From positions 1 to 64,000 of the forward strand of contig OMZE01000016.1 of NCBI GenBank assembly GCA_900315455.1: a stretch of DNA of 64,000 bases. Direction: 5' to 3'. The DNA is from an uncultured Prevotellaceae bacterium (GTDB taxonomy: Bacteria; Bacteroidota; Bacteroidia; Bacteroidales; Bacteroidaceae). Of this stretch, positions 8,396-16,533 are shown in pieces; the stretch's first letter is position 1, and each line of letters opens with the position of its first letter. The notes under the pieces were generated by a model. That model was not told the origin of the DNA. It saw nothing but the letters and a program-made list of their open reading frames with translations, and made no database searches. The position numbers and the translations under genes are program-made.

Positions 8396-9016
8396 TTAAA
8401 AACCGATGGGGTGGTTGAGTTCGATGACCGCTCCCTCGGGTAGGTTCAGGGCTTTACGCAGTGCTTCTTGGTTCATCATCGCCCTGGCTACCGTGCGCAT
8501 GCCGAGAGCGGTGCATGCCAGATAGATGTTTTCTGACACGTAGCCTGCGTCCATGTCACCATAGCGTTCGTTTTTACGTCCCCTGGTGCTCTGGTCGCTG
8601 ACAAGCAGCAGCGTATAGGGGGCGTCTTTAACAAACTGCTGCGACGTGGCCAGTGCATCGAGTAGGTTGTCGCTCAACACGGGGATGAGGGTATTGGCCT
8701 TGGGGTCATACAGGCAGACACCTTGTTGGGAGCAGACATACACCTTGATGTCCTGCATATTGACAGCCGAAGGTGCTGTGATTTTCCCAGAGGCGGGGTC
8801 GCTGATGCCACATGCCGCCCACAGGATGGTGGAGAGTGTCTGCAAGTCAACGGCTTTTCCTTTCTGATACTCACGGTAAGAGCGACGTGTCTTCAATGCT
8901 TCGCCCACCGACATGCTGAGTTTGCCTATTTCAGGTTGTGGCAATTGGATAGGGTTTTGTGCCCTCATGCCCGACCAAACTGTCAGGCAAATGGCTAACA
9001 ATAATAGTTTCTTCAT
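8396..9016 (-). CDS. Exported nitroreductase-family protein (SagB-like)
   Basis: After a signal peptide (MKKLLLLAI to GMRAQ) the protein has the nitroreductase FMN-binding start TRRSYREYQKG, then LSTILWAACGISDP and ITAPSAVNMQDIKVY, and near the C-terminus ENIYLACTALGMRTVARAMM. The family binds FMN and reduces nitro, quinone or dehydroamino substrates with NAD(P)H. At 206 residues it is a single compact domain. The start at 9016 is chosen because a full promoter sits at 9047-9077, inside any longer version. Exported nitroreductases are common in Bacteroidales and their substrates are unknown. Confidence 0.83.
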   Translation of the reverse strand: MKKLLLLAICLTVWSGMRAQNPIQLPQPEIGKLSMSVGEALKTRRSYREYQKGKAVDLQTLSTILWAACGISDPASGKITAPSAVNMQDIKVYVCSQQGVCLYDPKANTLIPVLSDNLLDALATSQQFVKDAPYTLLLVSDQSTRGRKNERYGDMDAGYVSENIYLACTALGMRTVARAMMNQEALRKALNLPEGAVIELNHPIGF

Positions 9017-9046
9017 TGTTTCTCGTTTTAGGTGATAATGATTTTG

Positions 9047-9077
9047 CAAAGATAGTGCATGGTGAGCAAAAAGCAAA
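9047..9077 (-). promoter_or_regulatory. Promoter of the exported nitroreductase gene
   Basis: On the minus strand, TTTG (9074-9077) and TATCTTTG (9047-9054) are spaced 19 bp apart, 30 bp upstream of the start codon. Confidence 0.75.
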
Positions 9078-9133
9078 ACAAAAGACGAAGATATTTGTTT
9101 TCTTTTTCCGATGTCTACCTTCGGCAAAGCCTA

Positions 9134-10291
9134 TCACCCTTCCACTTCTTTGAACTGCCCTGCAGATAGTGATGCACCGTATGAGCCATAGAAGGTGTCG
9201 ATAACTATACCAAGATTTTCAGCCGCTTCATGAAAGAAGACTTGCAGGGTGTCGATGACCTCGCTTCCATGACTCGTGATATGTGGGAGCATATCGTCGT
9301 GGATGAGACAGTCGAGGTGGGTCACAACGATATGGCACTTCAGATGGTATTGTTTTTGGAAGTTGTCGAGGCGATGGCGGTCGCTGATTCTTGTCAGGAG
9401 GCGGTTGTCGAACAATCCCCTCTTAAACACCCCTTGGTATCCATCGTCGGTGTTGGTAGGTTCCTCAAAAGTGAAATACGCTTCCGCGGTCTTTCCTCCA
9501 TCAGGCTCATAGCCGTTGCCGTGTCGTGTGAGATAGGGACGCATCACCAGGAAAACCTCCGCCCCACTGATGTCGAAGTGGGTAGCCACACCATTCAGCC
9601 CCACCCTCGATGGCGTGCAATGTGGCATGAACCCTCCGTCCATGTCGAGCAACAGTCCCTGTGAGCCCTCCATGATGAGAACGTCGTAATCGTGTGAAGG
9701 ACAGGCCAATTCCTCCACTTTTGCAAATGTGCCGAGCCATTTCACGGCGTCTGCAAACATCTCCTCATACTCTTCTATTCGTTCTGCTTTCCAATAGTCT
9801 CTTACCCCTGATAGGTAGTCATACGGATGGGATATGAGACTATGGAGCCGTGGCTGACTGTTATCATGGGAATACCTGCTGAAGGTATGGAATATGCCCT
9901 TGCCGCAACTCCCGTCGCCCAGCACTTTATTGTCGTTCACATTGGCGAGGACGTCGTAGGGCGTGATGACCCTGCAACGAGGACTGATAAAGAGTAGGGG
10001 AGAAACGCCTTTCGCACTCAGCACTTCATACTCCAACCTCATCGAGATGGGGTCGACCATCATCTCGGGGCCAAGGAATGTCGGCACTCCGAGCAGTACG
10101 CCACTGCCGAAAGAACTGCAGACATGCTCCACGTTGTCTTTCATCACGCGGTGTCCTGCCTGAGGCCCTCCGGAGTATCGTATCACCAACGGGCGTTCTC
10201 CACGGCCGATGGCCTGTTGGCAGAGCCATTGCACCGTGGAGCCTTTGCCCTCGTCGCCGAAAAATGTTCCCAATACGACTTGTGTCTTCAT
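9134..10291 (-). CDS. Divergent adenylosuccinate synthetase-like ligase
   Basis: A PurA-fold protein of 385 residues (housekeeping PurA is about 420-430). It keeps the GTP/IMP loop GDEGKG with its catalytic Asp, and GGPQAGH for GGHNAGH with the catalytic His. It has MEGSQGLLLDMD for the usual EGAQG...D block, and THLD where TKLD reads guanine. The loop that normally carries the Arg-rich TTGR motif for aspartate binding is replaced by GYQGVFKRG. The chemistry, phosphorylating a 6-oxopurine or similar group before ligation to an amine, may be kept while the amine partner differs. It starts within the stop of the VWA gene (TGATG), so the two are coupled. It is unlikely to be the cell's normal PurA. 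Confidence 0.78.
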   Translation of the reverse strand: MKTQVVLGTFFGDEGKGSTVQWLCQQAIGRGERPLVIRYSGGPQAGHRVMKDNVEHVCSSFGSGVLLGVPTFLGPEMMVDPISMRLEYEVLSAKGVSPLLFISPRCRVITPYDVLANVNDNKVLGDGSCGKGIFHTFSRYSHDNSQPRLHSLISHPYDYLSGVRDYWKAERIEEYEEMFADAVKWLGTFAKVEELACPSHDYDVLIMEGSQGLLLDMDGGFMPHCTPSRVGLNGVATHFDISGAEVFLVMRPYLTRHGNGYEPDGGKTAEAYFTFEEPTNTDDGYQGVFKRGLFDNRLLTRISDRHRLDNFQKQYHLKCHIVVTHLDCLIHDDMLPHITSHGSEVIDTLQVFFHEAAENLGIVIDTFYGSYGASLSAGQFKEVEG

Positions 10292-11163
10292 CAGAGCATG
10301 ATTTTCGGCCGTTCTTCTTTCGTTCCTGTTGTCTCACCGGCAACTGTCTGTCTGTAGACATTGAGGATGATGGATGACACCACGGGAATCAGGTTGTAGT
10401 TGTCGCGTGGCAGCACTGCCACCCTTTCCTCACCAAGGAGTTTCTTCCATTTCTCGATGACAGAAGAGTAGTACGGGCTGTTGCCCATGTGCACATGGAA
10501 CAGTTCCCACCGCTCGCTTACCTCTTTCACCAGTTCGGTGGACATGGCACCCGACTGCACGCTGTCGCCGAAAAGGTTGGTGATGTCGGCCTGGGGAATC
10601 TCTGCCAGGCAAGGCTCGTCGCCAATCGTGATGAGCACACCCTTCTTGTGGCGCTTCTCCCAGGCATCGGTCACGGTGTGGCGCAGGGCGAAGTACCATG
10701 CGAGGTTGTAACTCTCGCCGGGGTTGCCTCCACCGCCACCTTCGAGATACACCTTTTGGAACCATTTTTCCATCAGTTCATCGCTGCTCTCAAACTGTCC
10801 GCACTGTATTGGTGCCCTGTCGCAGTAGCAGTCGCCCACACCGATGAAGCATACCTGTGGGTCGGGTATGCCGTCCTCGATGATAGACTTCATGATTTCG
10901 GGGAATGAGCCTTTTATCAGGTCCATGGGGATGTGTCCCATGCTACCTGTCGTGTCGAGGGCTATGATGATGGGGAAGGAGTTGGGATGCTCCTCCGAGT
11001 CGCAACTCTCGCGCACCTTTCCCTTGATGACCATGTCGGGGTCGATATGCCGCTGGTGGAAGATTTCCTCCTTGGCAGCCGACTCACTCATGTGAGCATA
11101 TTTCACTTTTCTCTCTGTGACGCGCTCATGGGCCGCCATATACGAATACATTCCAGAACCCAT
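10291..11163 (-). CDS. VWA-domain protein, middle gene of the PurA-like operon
   Basis: A 290-residue cytoplasmic protein with a von Willebrand A fold from about residue 65. The metal-ion-dependent adhesion motif is DTTGSMG in IIALDTTGSMGHIPM; further on are CFIGVGD and KKGVLITIGDEP, and a Gly-rich loop (LEGGGGGNPGES). VWA domains often act as metal-dependent scaffolds with AAA+ or enzyme partners. No signal peptide. It is 3 nt downstream of the coiled-coil gene and shares one base with the PurA-like gene, so the three are surely one transcript and likely one complex or pathway. TerY-type VWA proteins of Ter stress systems are a possible parallel. Confidence 0.8.
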   Translation of the reverse strand: MGSGMYSYMAAHERVTERKVKYAHMSESAAKEEIFHQRHIDPDMVIKGKVRESCDSEEHPNSFPIIIALDTTGSMGHIPMDLIKGSFPEIMKSIIEDGIPDPQVCFIGVGDCYCDRAPIQCGQFESSDELMEKWFQKVYLEGGGGGNPGESYNLAWYFALRHTVTDAWEKRHKKGVLITIGDEPCLAEIPQADITNLFGDSVQSGAMSTELVKEVSERWELFHVHMGNSPYYSSVIEKWKKLLGEERVAVLPRDNYNLIPVVSSIILNVYRQTVAGETTGTKEERPKIML

Positions 11164-11166
11164 AGC

Positions 11167-11571
11167 CTAACCCTCCATGATGTTTGATTTCCACTCTACA
11201 GGGAGATATTGGCGCACTTTCTCCAGTTCGGCATAGTGGCCGAAGAGCGTCTCGTAGTCGTTGACAAGGATTCCGAGTTTCACGGAGTTCTCGCGGCGGA
11301 TTATCAGTGTGCTGATGCGTGTGTTCTTCAGACGGTCGGCATCGAAGGCACTCGGGTTGATGCCCTGTCCGGCATTAGAGGGGAGCATGTCGAGGATGGT
11401 GTCCTCCATGTCGCGGTCGCATTGCCTGATTTTGGCGCATACGTCCTCTATTTCCCGGCGGTATTTCATCTCGGCATCTTCGAGCATCGCCTCAATTCTC
11501 GACTCCTTGATCTGCTTGTAGGTCTGTTTAAGGGTTGGACCTAAAATACCCGTTGTCTTTCTCTCTTCCAT
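11167..11571 (-). CDS. Small helical/coiled-coil protein, first gene of the VWA-PurA-like operon
   Basis: A 134-residue, highly charged protein. Residues about 15-65 are predicted helical by eye (IKESRIEAMLEDAEMKYRREI) and the second half is mixed. I recognise no family. It leads the operon and is 3 nt from the VWA start, suggesting an adaptor for that protein. Confidence 0.65.
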   Translation of the reverse strand: MEERKTTGILGPTLKQTYKQIKESRIEAMLEDAEMKYRREIEDVCAKIRQCDRDMEDTILDMLPSNAGQGINPSAFDADRLKNTRISTLIIRRENSVKLGILVNDYETLFGHYAELEKVRQYLPVEWKSNIMEG

Positions 11572-11764
11572 ATCATTGCTTTTTAATTACACTGTGATGA
11601 AAATTCTTTTTTCATTCATCCTTAAAGAGCATTGATTGCTGGAAATCTATCAATCTTAGATAAAAATAGTTTGGGTTAATATGATGAAATCGTTTCTACC
11701 AAAAGTTCCCTTTTTATTTTTGTATGACGAAATAGTGCTATAGGTTAACTATCCTTTTCAATTT

Positions 11765-12427
11765 TTATTTCAAGTCAGACTTGTCTTTCTCGTATGTTGA
11801 CGGCTCTTTATCTGTGAGTAAATCAAGAAAGACCTTCACCCTGGCAAAATACTCGCGGATATAGGTCAGGATTGACAGGCTCGATGTGGCATCGGCGGCA
11901 TTGTAGCCATAAATGTCATGCACATCAGGTCCAAGATGTTCAGTCAAGTAAATGGCTCTTTCGTTATGAAATCTTTGCGATATGACTACGAAGCTATGGA
12001 TGTCATATACTTTTACAGCCCTAACCACGGCATCAAGGGTGCGAAAACCTTTACCGTCAAGGACAATGTCTTTTGCATCCACACCACGGGCGACAAGAGA
12101 ATCCTTCATACAGACAACCTCGTTCACCCCGTCAAGACTGTTTTCATCACCGCTGATAAGGATGCTTTTGATTACCCCTGCTTTATACAACTGCTCGGCT
12201 GCATCAATGCGGTAGATGAAAAACTGATTGGGTAGTCTTCCGATCCTGGTTTGTGGAGTGGTACCCAACAATAATCCCCATTCTGTAGGAGCAATGCTAT
12301 CAAGTTCGGAGAACACCTTGCCTTTTGCATTGTGTACGACGATTTGATTACATATCAACAGTAAAGCTATGCAGATGACAGCCATTATAAATATTGACCA
12401 TAGACCTGTCTTTATAATTCTCTTCAT
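11765..12427 (-). CDS. SanA/YdcF-type DUF218 membrane protein
   Basis: One N-terminal membrane helix (about 8-27) precedes a DUF218 domain. Visible blocks are LLGTTPQTRIGRLPN, RIDAAEQLYKAG, ILISGDENSLDGVNEV, DIVLDGKGFRTLDAVVRA and VVISQRFHNERAIYL. This is the order in SanA, the E. coli protein linked to vancomycin exclusion and envelope barrier function. At 220 residues it is normal length. Its first 80 nt overlap the end of the metallophosphoesterase gene in another frame. Confidence 0.85.
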   Translation of the reverse strand: MKRIIKTGLWSIFIMAVICIALLLICNQIVVHNAKGKVFSELDSIAPTEWGLLLGTTPQTRIGRLPNQFFIYRIDAAEQLYKAGVIKSILISGDENSLDGVNEVVCMKDSLVARGVDAKDIVLDGKGFRTLDAVVRAVKVYDIHSFVVISQRFHNERAIYLTEHLGPDVHDIYGYNAADATSSLSILTYIREYFARVKVFLDLLTDKEPSTYEKDKSDLK

Positions 12428-13016
12428 TAGATGGTTCTTCTTCTAGATTTTCAATGATAATAACCCTTGGCTCATACCGCATATTCATAACATCATCAAG
12501 CAATGCACCATTGGAATAGATGACACCGTCTTTTTCTATGATTCCGTTGGCCTCATGTGCGTGACCGAAGAGATGGTAACGTGGCTTTACTTCCTGTACC
12601 TTGTTCCACAATGGTGCGTTTCCCCAGTGAATGCCGCTCGACTTGTCGAGAATCATAATGGGAGGTTCATGGGTTACAAGAATATCCACATCATGAGGAA
12701 TCAGTTCCTCAGGGTGGTTGTACGCCAGCCCGAAGAACTTCACCCCGTTGATTTCGCAACCTTTGTCTTGAAGGAAATATACGTTGACAGGCAAGTCCTC
12801 AATACTCTCAGCATCCCACAGACATAAGTCATGGTTTCCCGTCACAAATATCTTATAGGGGTAGGGCAACTCGATGAACCAGTTGAGAAAACCAAGCACT
12901 TCCCCCTCTGTTCCATTGTCTGCGAAGTCACCGCAATGCACGATAACATCCGCCGCCGGAAGCCTTTTCAACTTCCGGTGTCGGCCATGTGTGTCAGAGA
13001 TTTGGAGGATTCTCAT
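12348..13016 (-). CDS. Calcineurin-like metallophosphoesterase (MPPED/UPF0046 type)
   Basis: The metal-binding series is complete: DTHGRH near the start, HCGDFADNG, GNHD, THEPP and FGHAH. Two metal ions are expected, with phosphodiester or phosphomonoester hydrolysis. The fold ends near YEPRVIIIE (about residue 190); the last 30 residues come from sequence that also encodes the start of the SanA-like protein. No signal peptide. The natural substrate is unknown. Confidence 0.85.
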   Translation of the reverse strand: MRILQISDTHGRHRKLKRLPAADVIVHCGDFADNGTEGEVLGFLNWFIELPYPYKIFVTGNHDLCLWDAESIEDLPVNVYFLQDKGCEINGVKFFGLAYNHPEELIPHDVDILVTHEPPIMILDKSSGIHWGNAPLWNKVQEVKPRYHLFGHAHEANGIIEKDGVIYSNGALLDDVMNMRYEPRVIIIENLEEEPSNEENYKDRSMVNIYNGCHLHSFTVDM

Positions 13017-13049
13017 ATCTGTATCATTCGTGAGGATGTTGCATCTGGG

Positions 13050-13703
13050 TTATACATACAGTCTGAACACAACCGTGTCGTTCTGTTCCATCCTTTCTTT
13101 GATACCATCGTAGATGCCTTTCTCGAAATCTTCCAACTTTTCATAAGAAATGGCATCAAGCACTTCCCTGCATTTCCCCATCTCATTCGCCTCACGATAC
13201 AGTTCGGCTTTCAGCAAAGGAACCTCTATAGGTGACCAGTCGAAAACATCAATAAAATCCCTGACCACATTGCAGAAAAATGTATATTCTTCTGGTGAAG
13301 GTTCCGCTTTTTTGTTTCTATGATAGTAATCGTTATATGCCTGAATCAGCCAATACCTGATGTCGACAAAGTCATTGTCAGTGATTTCTGTAACAGGGGG
13401 TTGGAAAGGAATGGCCTTCATACTGGCAAATTGATAATAGGCCTCTTTCCATTCAAAGTAGGTCAATTCTCCCAAGTCACCGGAGTAGTCATCACCTTCA
13501 ATAGTATTCTGTTTGCTTTTCAAATAATATTTTCCACAATGGGGACATTTCTGCACTGGCGAGGCTATTGGCAACATCGGTGCTATACGCTTGTTGTCAG
13601 ACCAATATTCCGCCCCAAAAGTATTGCCAGAGACAAGTGTCATCAACTCTTTCTTTGTGCCGCAATAAGGGCATATTACTATTTCTGCATTTCCTGGTAA
13701 CAT
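13050..13703 (-). CDS. Unrecognised protein with N-terminal zinc ribbon
   Basis: Two CxxC pairs (CPYC near residue 10, CPHC near residue 54) form a likely zinc ribbon; the rest is helical, perhaps TPR-like, with WKEAYYQFASM, DIRYWLIQAYNDYY and LLKAELYREANEMGKCREVLD. The start at 13703 is an ATG giving MLPGNAEIVICPYCG; the longer version at 13727 uses TTG. It sits 33 nt upstream of the phosphoesterase start on the same strand, so they may be cotranscribed. I cannot assign a function. Confidence 0.6.
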   Translation of the reverse strand: MLPGNAEIVICPYCGTKKELMTLVSGNTFGAEYWSDNKRIAPMLPIASPVQKCPHCGKYYLKSKQNTIEGDDYSGDLGELTYFEWKEAYYQFASMKAIPFQPPVTEITDNDFVDIRYWLIQAYNDYYHRNKKAEPSPEEYTFFCNVVRDFIDVFDWSPIEVPLLKAELYREANEMGKCREVLDAISYEKLEDFEKGIYDGIKERMEQNDTVVFRLYV

Positions 13704-13796
13704 AATTGTAATTTTTTGGTAACTCAACTTTATTCACATTGCTCATCAGCAAGCCGTCGTATGTAAAGATAATCTAGGGTGAAGAGGTTGGGGGGA

Positions 13797-14816
13797 CTAG
13801 AATGGCACTTCTTCGTTGCTGTCTGTGGTCAGTCCCAATTCGTCTATAATAGTTTCAACAAATGGATTCCTTTCAATCAACTCTCTCATTTCTTTTTCTT
13901 TGGCGGCCCAGGGAAGTTCCGATGGCATCCAATCATCCCCATGCACTTTATGCAGTGAAAAGTCATCAGGCAGGTTCTCGGCATCCAACTCATCCAGTAT
14001 ATCCTGCTCTTTGTGATGAACTATCTTATACTTTTTGTCCAGATTCTTGCAAACATACATTTTCATGATAATCCTTCGCAGGCTGTCATAATCATCGTTT
14101 GATCGGTTTGACGCATGAAGTTGTTTCCAGTCATCGGAGTGTATAATATCTTTATATACGTTGCGGTTCCACTCTCTTAATTTGGCAATATGTTCGTCGA
14201 GTCCCATCCTTTCCATGTCTTTCATCATGCCATAGACAGGCTTGATATCCAGTGCCTCCAAAACTTCCCCGTGCTCTCTATCGTTTGTTATGGGATATGT
14301 GTATTTGGAGGCACATATTTCATAGAGGTAGGTGAAAATGTCGTCGAGGCATTTGTCGCCATCCATAGGCTTATGCGACATGCCATGAATGATGAATCGG
14401 TCTCTTATTGCCAACTTGCTGTCATCAATGACGAAGTCTTTGTCCGCAGCGAAACGGCGACAGGCATAATAGTAATCCCTCTTGCCTTCAAAAAGATCAA
14501 GATTCGCCATGACATAATCCTTGGGCAGATAGCGAATGACAATCCACCCGCATCTCTGCTCATGGTATTCTTCCCAATTCTCTCGGATTTTGGGTGCGAA
14601 GCAATCATCCCACAATTGCATTAGTTGGGCGTAAATCCATTGCCGGTCTGCTTTTCCGGATGAAAGGAATGCCAGGGCTATCTTCTTCTGTTGCGACCAG
14701 TCCAGATAAGCGAATCGCCTCTGTATTTCCGGGCGTGCGTCTTGCACATGCCCACTCCGTTTATCAACGAACCATTTGATGAGTGTGGCAATAGGTCTGT
14801 TATGGGTTGTTGGCAT
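13797..14816 (-). CDS. Hypothetical protein, 339 residues
   Basis: A soluble, charged, mainly helical protein with a Trp/Arg-rich start (LIKWFVDKRSGHVQDARPEIQ is typical of its first 30 residues) and an acidic C-terminus. No signal peptide, membrane segment or catalytic motif is apparent. It is 69 nt upstream of the zinc-ribbon gene on the same strand. I do not recognise the family. Confidence 0.6.
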   Translation of the reverse strand: MPTTHNRPIATLIKWFVDKRSGHVQDARPEIQRRFAYLDWSQQKKIALAFLSSGKADRQWIYAQLMQLWDDCFAPKIRENWEEYHEQRCGWIVIRYLPKDYVMANLDLFEGKRDYYYACRRFAADKDFVIDDSKLAIRDRFIIHGMSHKPMDGDKCLDDIFTYLYEICASKYTYPITNDREHGEVLEALDIKPVYGMMKDMERMGLDEHIAKLREWNRNVYKDIIHSDDWKQLHASNRSNDDYDSLRRIIMKMYVCKNLDKKYKIVHHKEQDILDELDAENLPDDFSLHKVHGDDWMPSELPWAAKEKEMRELIERNPFVETIIDELGLTTDSNEEVPF

Positions 14817-14846
14817 AGGTACTTTGTTATATTGTTATTCTAAAAT

Positions 14847-14900
14847 GACCATGCAGAACGGCAAGTTGCCTGAGGCATCATTGCCGTTCTGCTCATGGTC
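14847..14900 (-). terminator. Long hairpin downstream of the retropepsin-like gene
   Basis: Two arms of 18 complementary bases with a 2-nt bulge enclose a 16-nt loop. On the minus strand it is followed by a short T-rich run, so it probably terminates the 14963-16429 gene. Confidence 0.6.
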
Positions 14901-14962
14901 CTTCATTAGTATGGAGCAGACATACTCTCTGTTTCTTTCAGCGTGATGGCAATTGTTGAGAC

Positions 14963-16429
14963 TTATTTTTCTTTCGCAAATCTCCTTTTGACAGCATCTA
15001 AATCAGTTGTGCTGACATCAGATGAAGGAATCACAACCTCCTGCTTCCCATAATCAAGCACCCAACCATGTTCGGCCAAGAACTTGGTGCCGATGATGCC
15101 CGAAATGGGGAAGCCCATTTCCTGGGATAACTGTACGAACGCGCCATCCTCTTTGTTCAACAAGAAGTTCATCTCGTACTCCTTTCCACAGAACGTGAAA
15201 CAGCCGCTGATGCAACTCACCACTATTGCGTTGCCGTCCATACCATACACCTTGCGCTCCCCCTCGATGGGCGTAAACAAATCCTCAAGTTGGCGATAGG
15301 CAAAGCCAAATATGCTGTTGTCGTTTGAGCCAGTATCAATCAGCATGACAAGTCCTTCGAAATCACCCTCCTCAATCCGGATAAAAGGCAAGCCCTTCTC
15401 TATGGGGTCGGCGAAGAAAGGTATGCTCCTCTTGCTCTCCTTGTCGGCTGCAGCAGACTGCTCCTTCTCTACACGGGATGGCACACGGGCAATCATCTTC
15501 ACCGGCATGACGGCTTTTCTCTTGTAGATGTATTTCAGGCCGAAGTCGAGCACCCATCCCTCCTTCGCCATAAAAGGAGAGCCGATGATGCCCACGACGG
15601 GAGGCAGTTGTACGCCATTCTTGTCGCACTTTCCTTCCTCGGGCGTAATCATATATTCGGAGGTTACCTTGAAATTGTCTTCGTGGTTCACCACCTCGGT
15701 ATCATTTTCGGTCAGCGTAAGGAGGCTGAACCGCATCTTGGCATCTCTCACCTCCATTTCTCCTCCAATTCCTGAAATCACGTCTGTGGTGTCGAGGACC
15801 TGGCAATCGAAGCCATGGTCTTTTATCGACTGCATGGCAATCATGTTGTCGGTGGCACTTGTGTCGGCCAAAGCCACCAAGTCATTCCCATTCTGCCGGA
15901 TAGCCAATACGGGCAGGCCATACCTCTCTAGCCCAATCTCCATGGGGAAGAAGAAATCGCAAGCCGAAATGGGAAGATTTTCGGGACTGACGTCAGATGT
16001 ATGCAGCGTGTAATCGCTGTAGTCTATCGCCAGACCGTGCTGCTGCATGAAGATATTGCCGAGCACTCCGAAAAGAGGAAGGTCGTCCACCTTTTCAATA
16101 ATATTGATGTCACCTTCCGTGATACCGAACGATTCGTGGAACTGTTCTCCACCCAGAACGAAATGGAATGTGGCAAGATTTGTCGTCACCATCTCGTTTC
16201 CGGTACATTCAACATTCATGGTACCCTCCTCTGGTTGCAATACCAATCCATACTGCTGTGCACGACATCCGAAAAGGATGTTGTGGCAACTGCAAGAGTC
16301 CACCACCATCAAAGCCGTATGCTCCTTAGCATCCTGGTCTACATAATCCACTTTGACGAATGGTGCCAAATCGCCCTTCACTCTCATCATCTGCACTCTG
16401 AAGTCCTTCTTCTTGTTGTTGTTTTTCAT
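14963..16429 (-). CDS. Retropepsin-like aspartic protease-fold protein with three modules
   Basis: Three repeated modules of about 150 residues each have an Asp-containing loop followed by a hydrophobic-Gly strand. The loops read MVVDSCSCHN (near residue 44), LADTSATDN (near 195) and LIDTGSNDN (near 370). Each ends with a G-x-x-G-x-x-F block such as GIIGSPFMAKEGWVLDF and GIIGTKFLAEHGWVLDY. Only the third has the full DTG catalytic triad and the second has DTS. Retropepsins act as dimers of such modules. No signal peptide if the ATG at 16429 is used; the 16489 start lies upstream of the -7 box at 16455-16462 and is rejected. It could be a protease or a non-catalytic binder. Confidence 0.75.
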   Translation of the reverse strand: MKNNNKKKDFRVQMMRVKGDLAPFVKVDYVDQDAKEHTALMVVDSCSCHNILFGCRAQQYGLVLQPEEGTMNVECTGNEMVTTNLATFHFVLGGEQFHESFGITEGDINIIEKVDDLPLFGVLGNIFMQQHGLAIDYSDYTLHTSDVSPENLPISACDFFFPMEIGLERYGLPVLAIRQNGNDLVALADTSATDNMIAMQSIKDHGFDCQVLDTTDVISGIGGEMEVRDAKMRFSLLTLTENDTEVVNHEDNFKVTSEYMITPEEGKCDKNGVQLPPVVGIIGSPFMAKEGWVLDFGLKYIYKRKAVMPVKMIARVPSRVEKEQSAAADKESKRSIPFFADPIEKGLPFIRIEEGDFEGLVMLIDTGSNDNSIFGFAYRQLEDLFTPIEGERKVYGMDGNAIVVSCISGCFTFCGKEYEMNFLLNKEDGAFVQLSQEMGFPISGIIGTKFLAEHGWVLDYGKQEVVIPSSDVSTTDLDAVKRRFAKEK

Positions 16430-16454
16430 ATTCTCCTTTTTTTTGTTTACGGTG

Positions 16455-16462
16455 CAAAGGTA
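16455..16462 (-). promoter_or_regulatory. -7 box of the retropepsin-like gene
   Basis: TACCTTTG on the minus strand, 26 bp upstream of the ATG at 16429. It matches TAnnTTTG and decides the start codon. Confidence 0.6.
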
Positions 16463-16533
16463 AGGGCTGAGTGCGAACTGTATGTTCATCGGGGAGGGCG
16501 CAGAATTTCAAGCTTTTTCACGCCATCTAAGTT

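Noticed and set aside
9134-10291. PurZ-type enzyme for 2-aminoadenine DNA
   Set aside because: The GDEGKG Asp, changed in PurZ, is kept, and no DatZ, MazZ or phage gene is nearby.
16430-16489. Upstream ATG for the retropepsin-like protein
   Set aside because: The TACCTTTG box lies inside this stretch, so it would be upstream of transcription.
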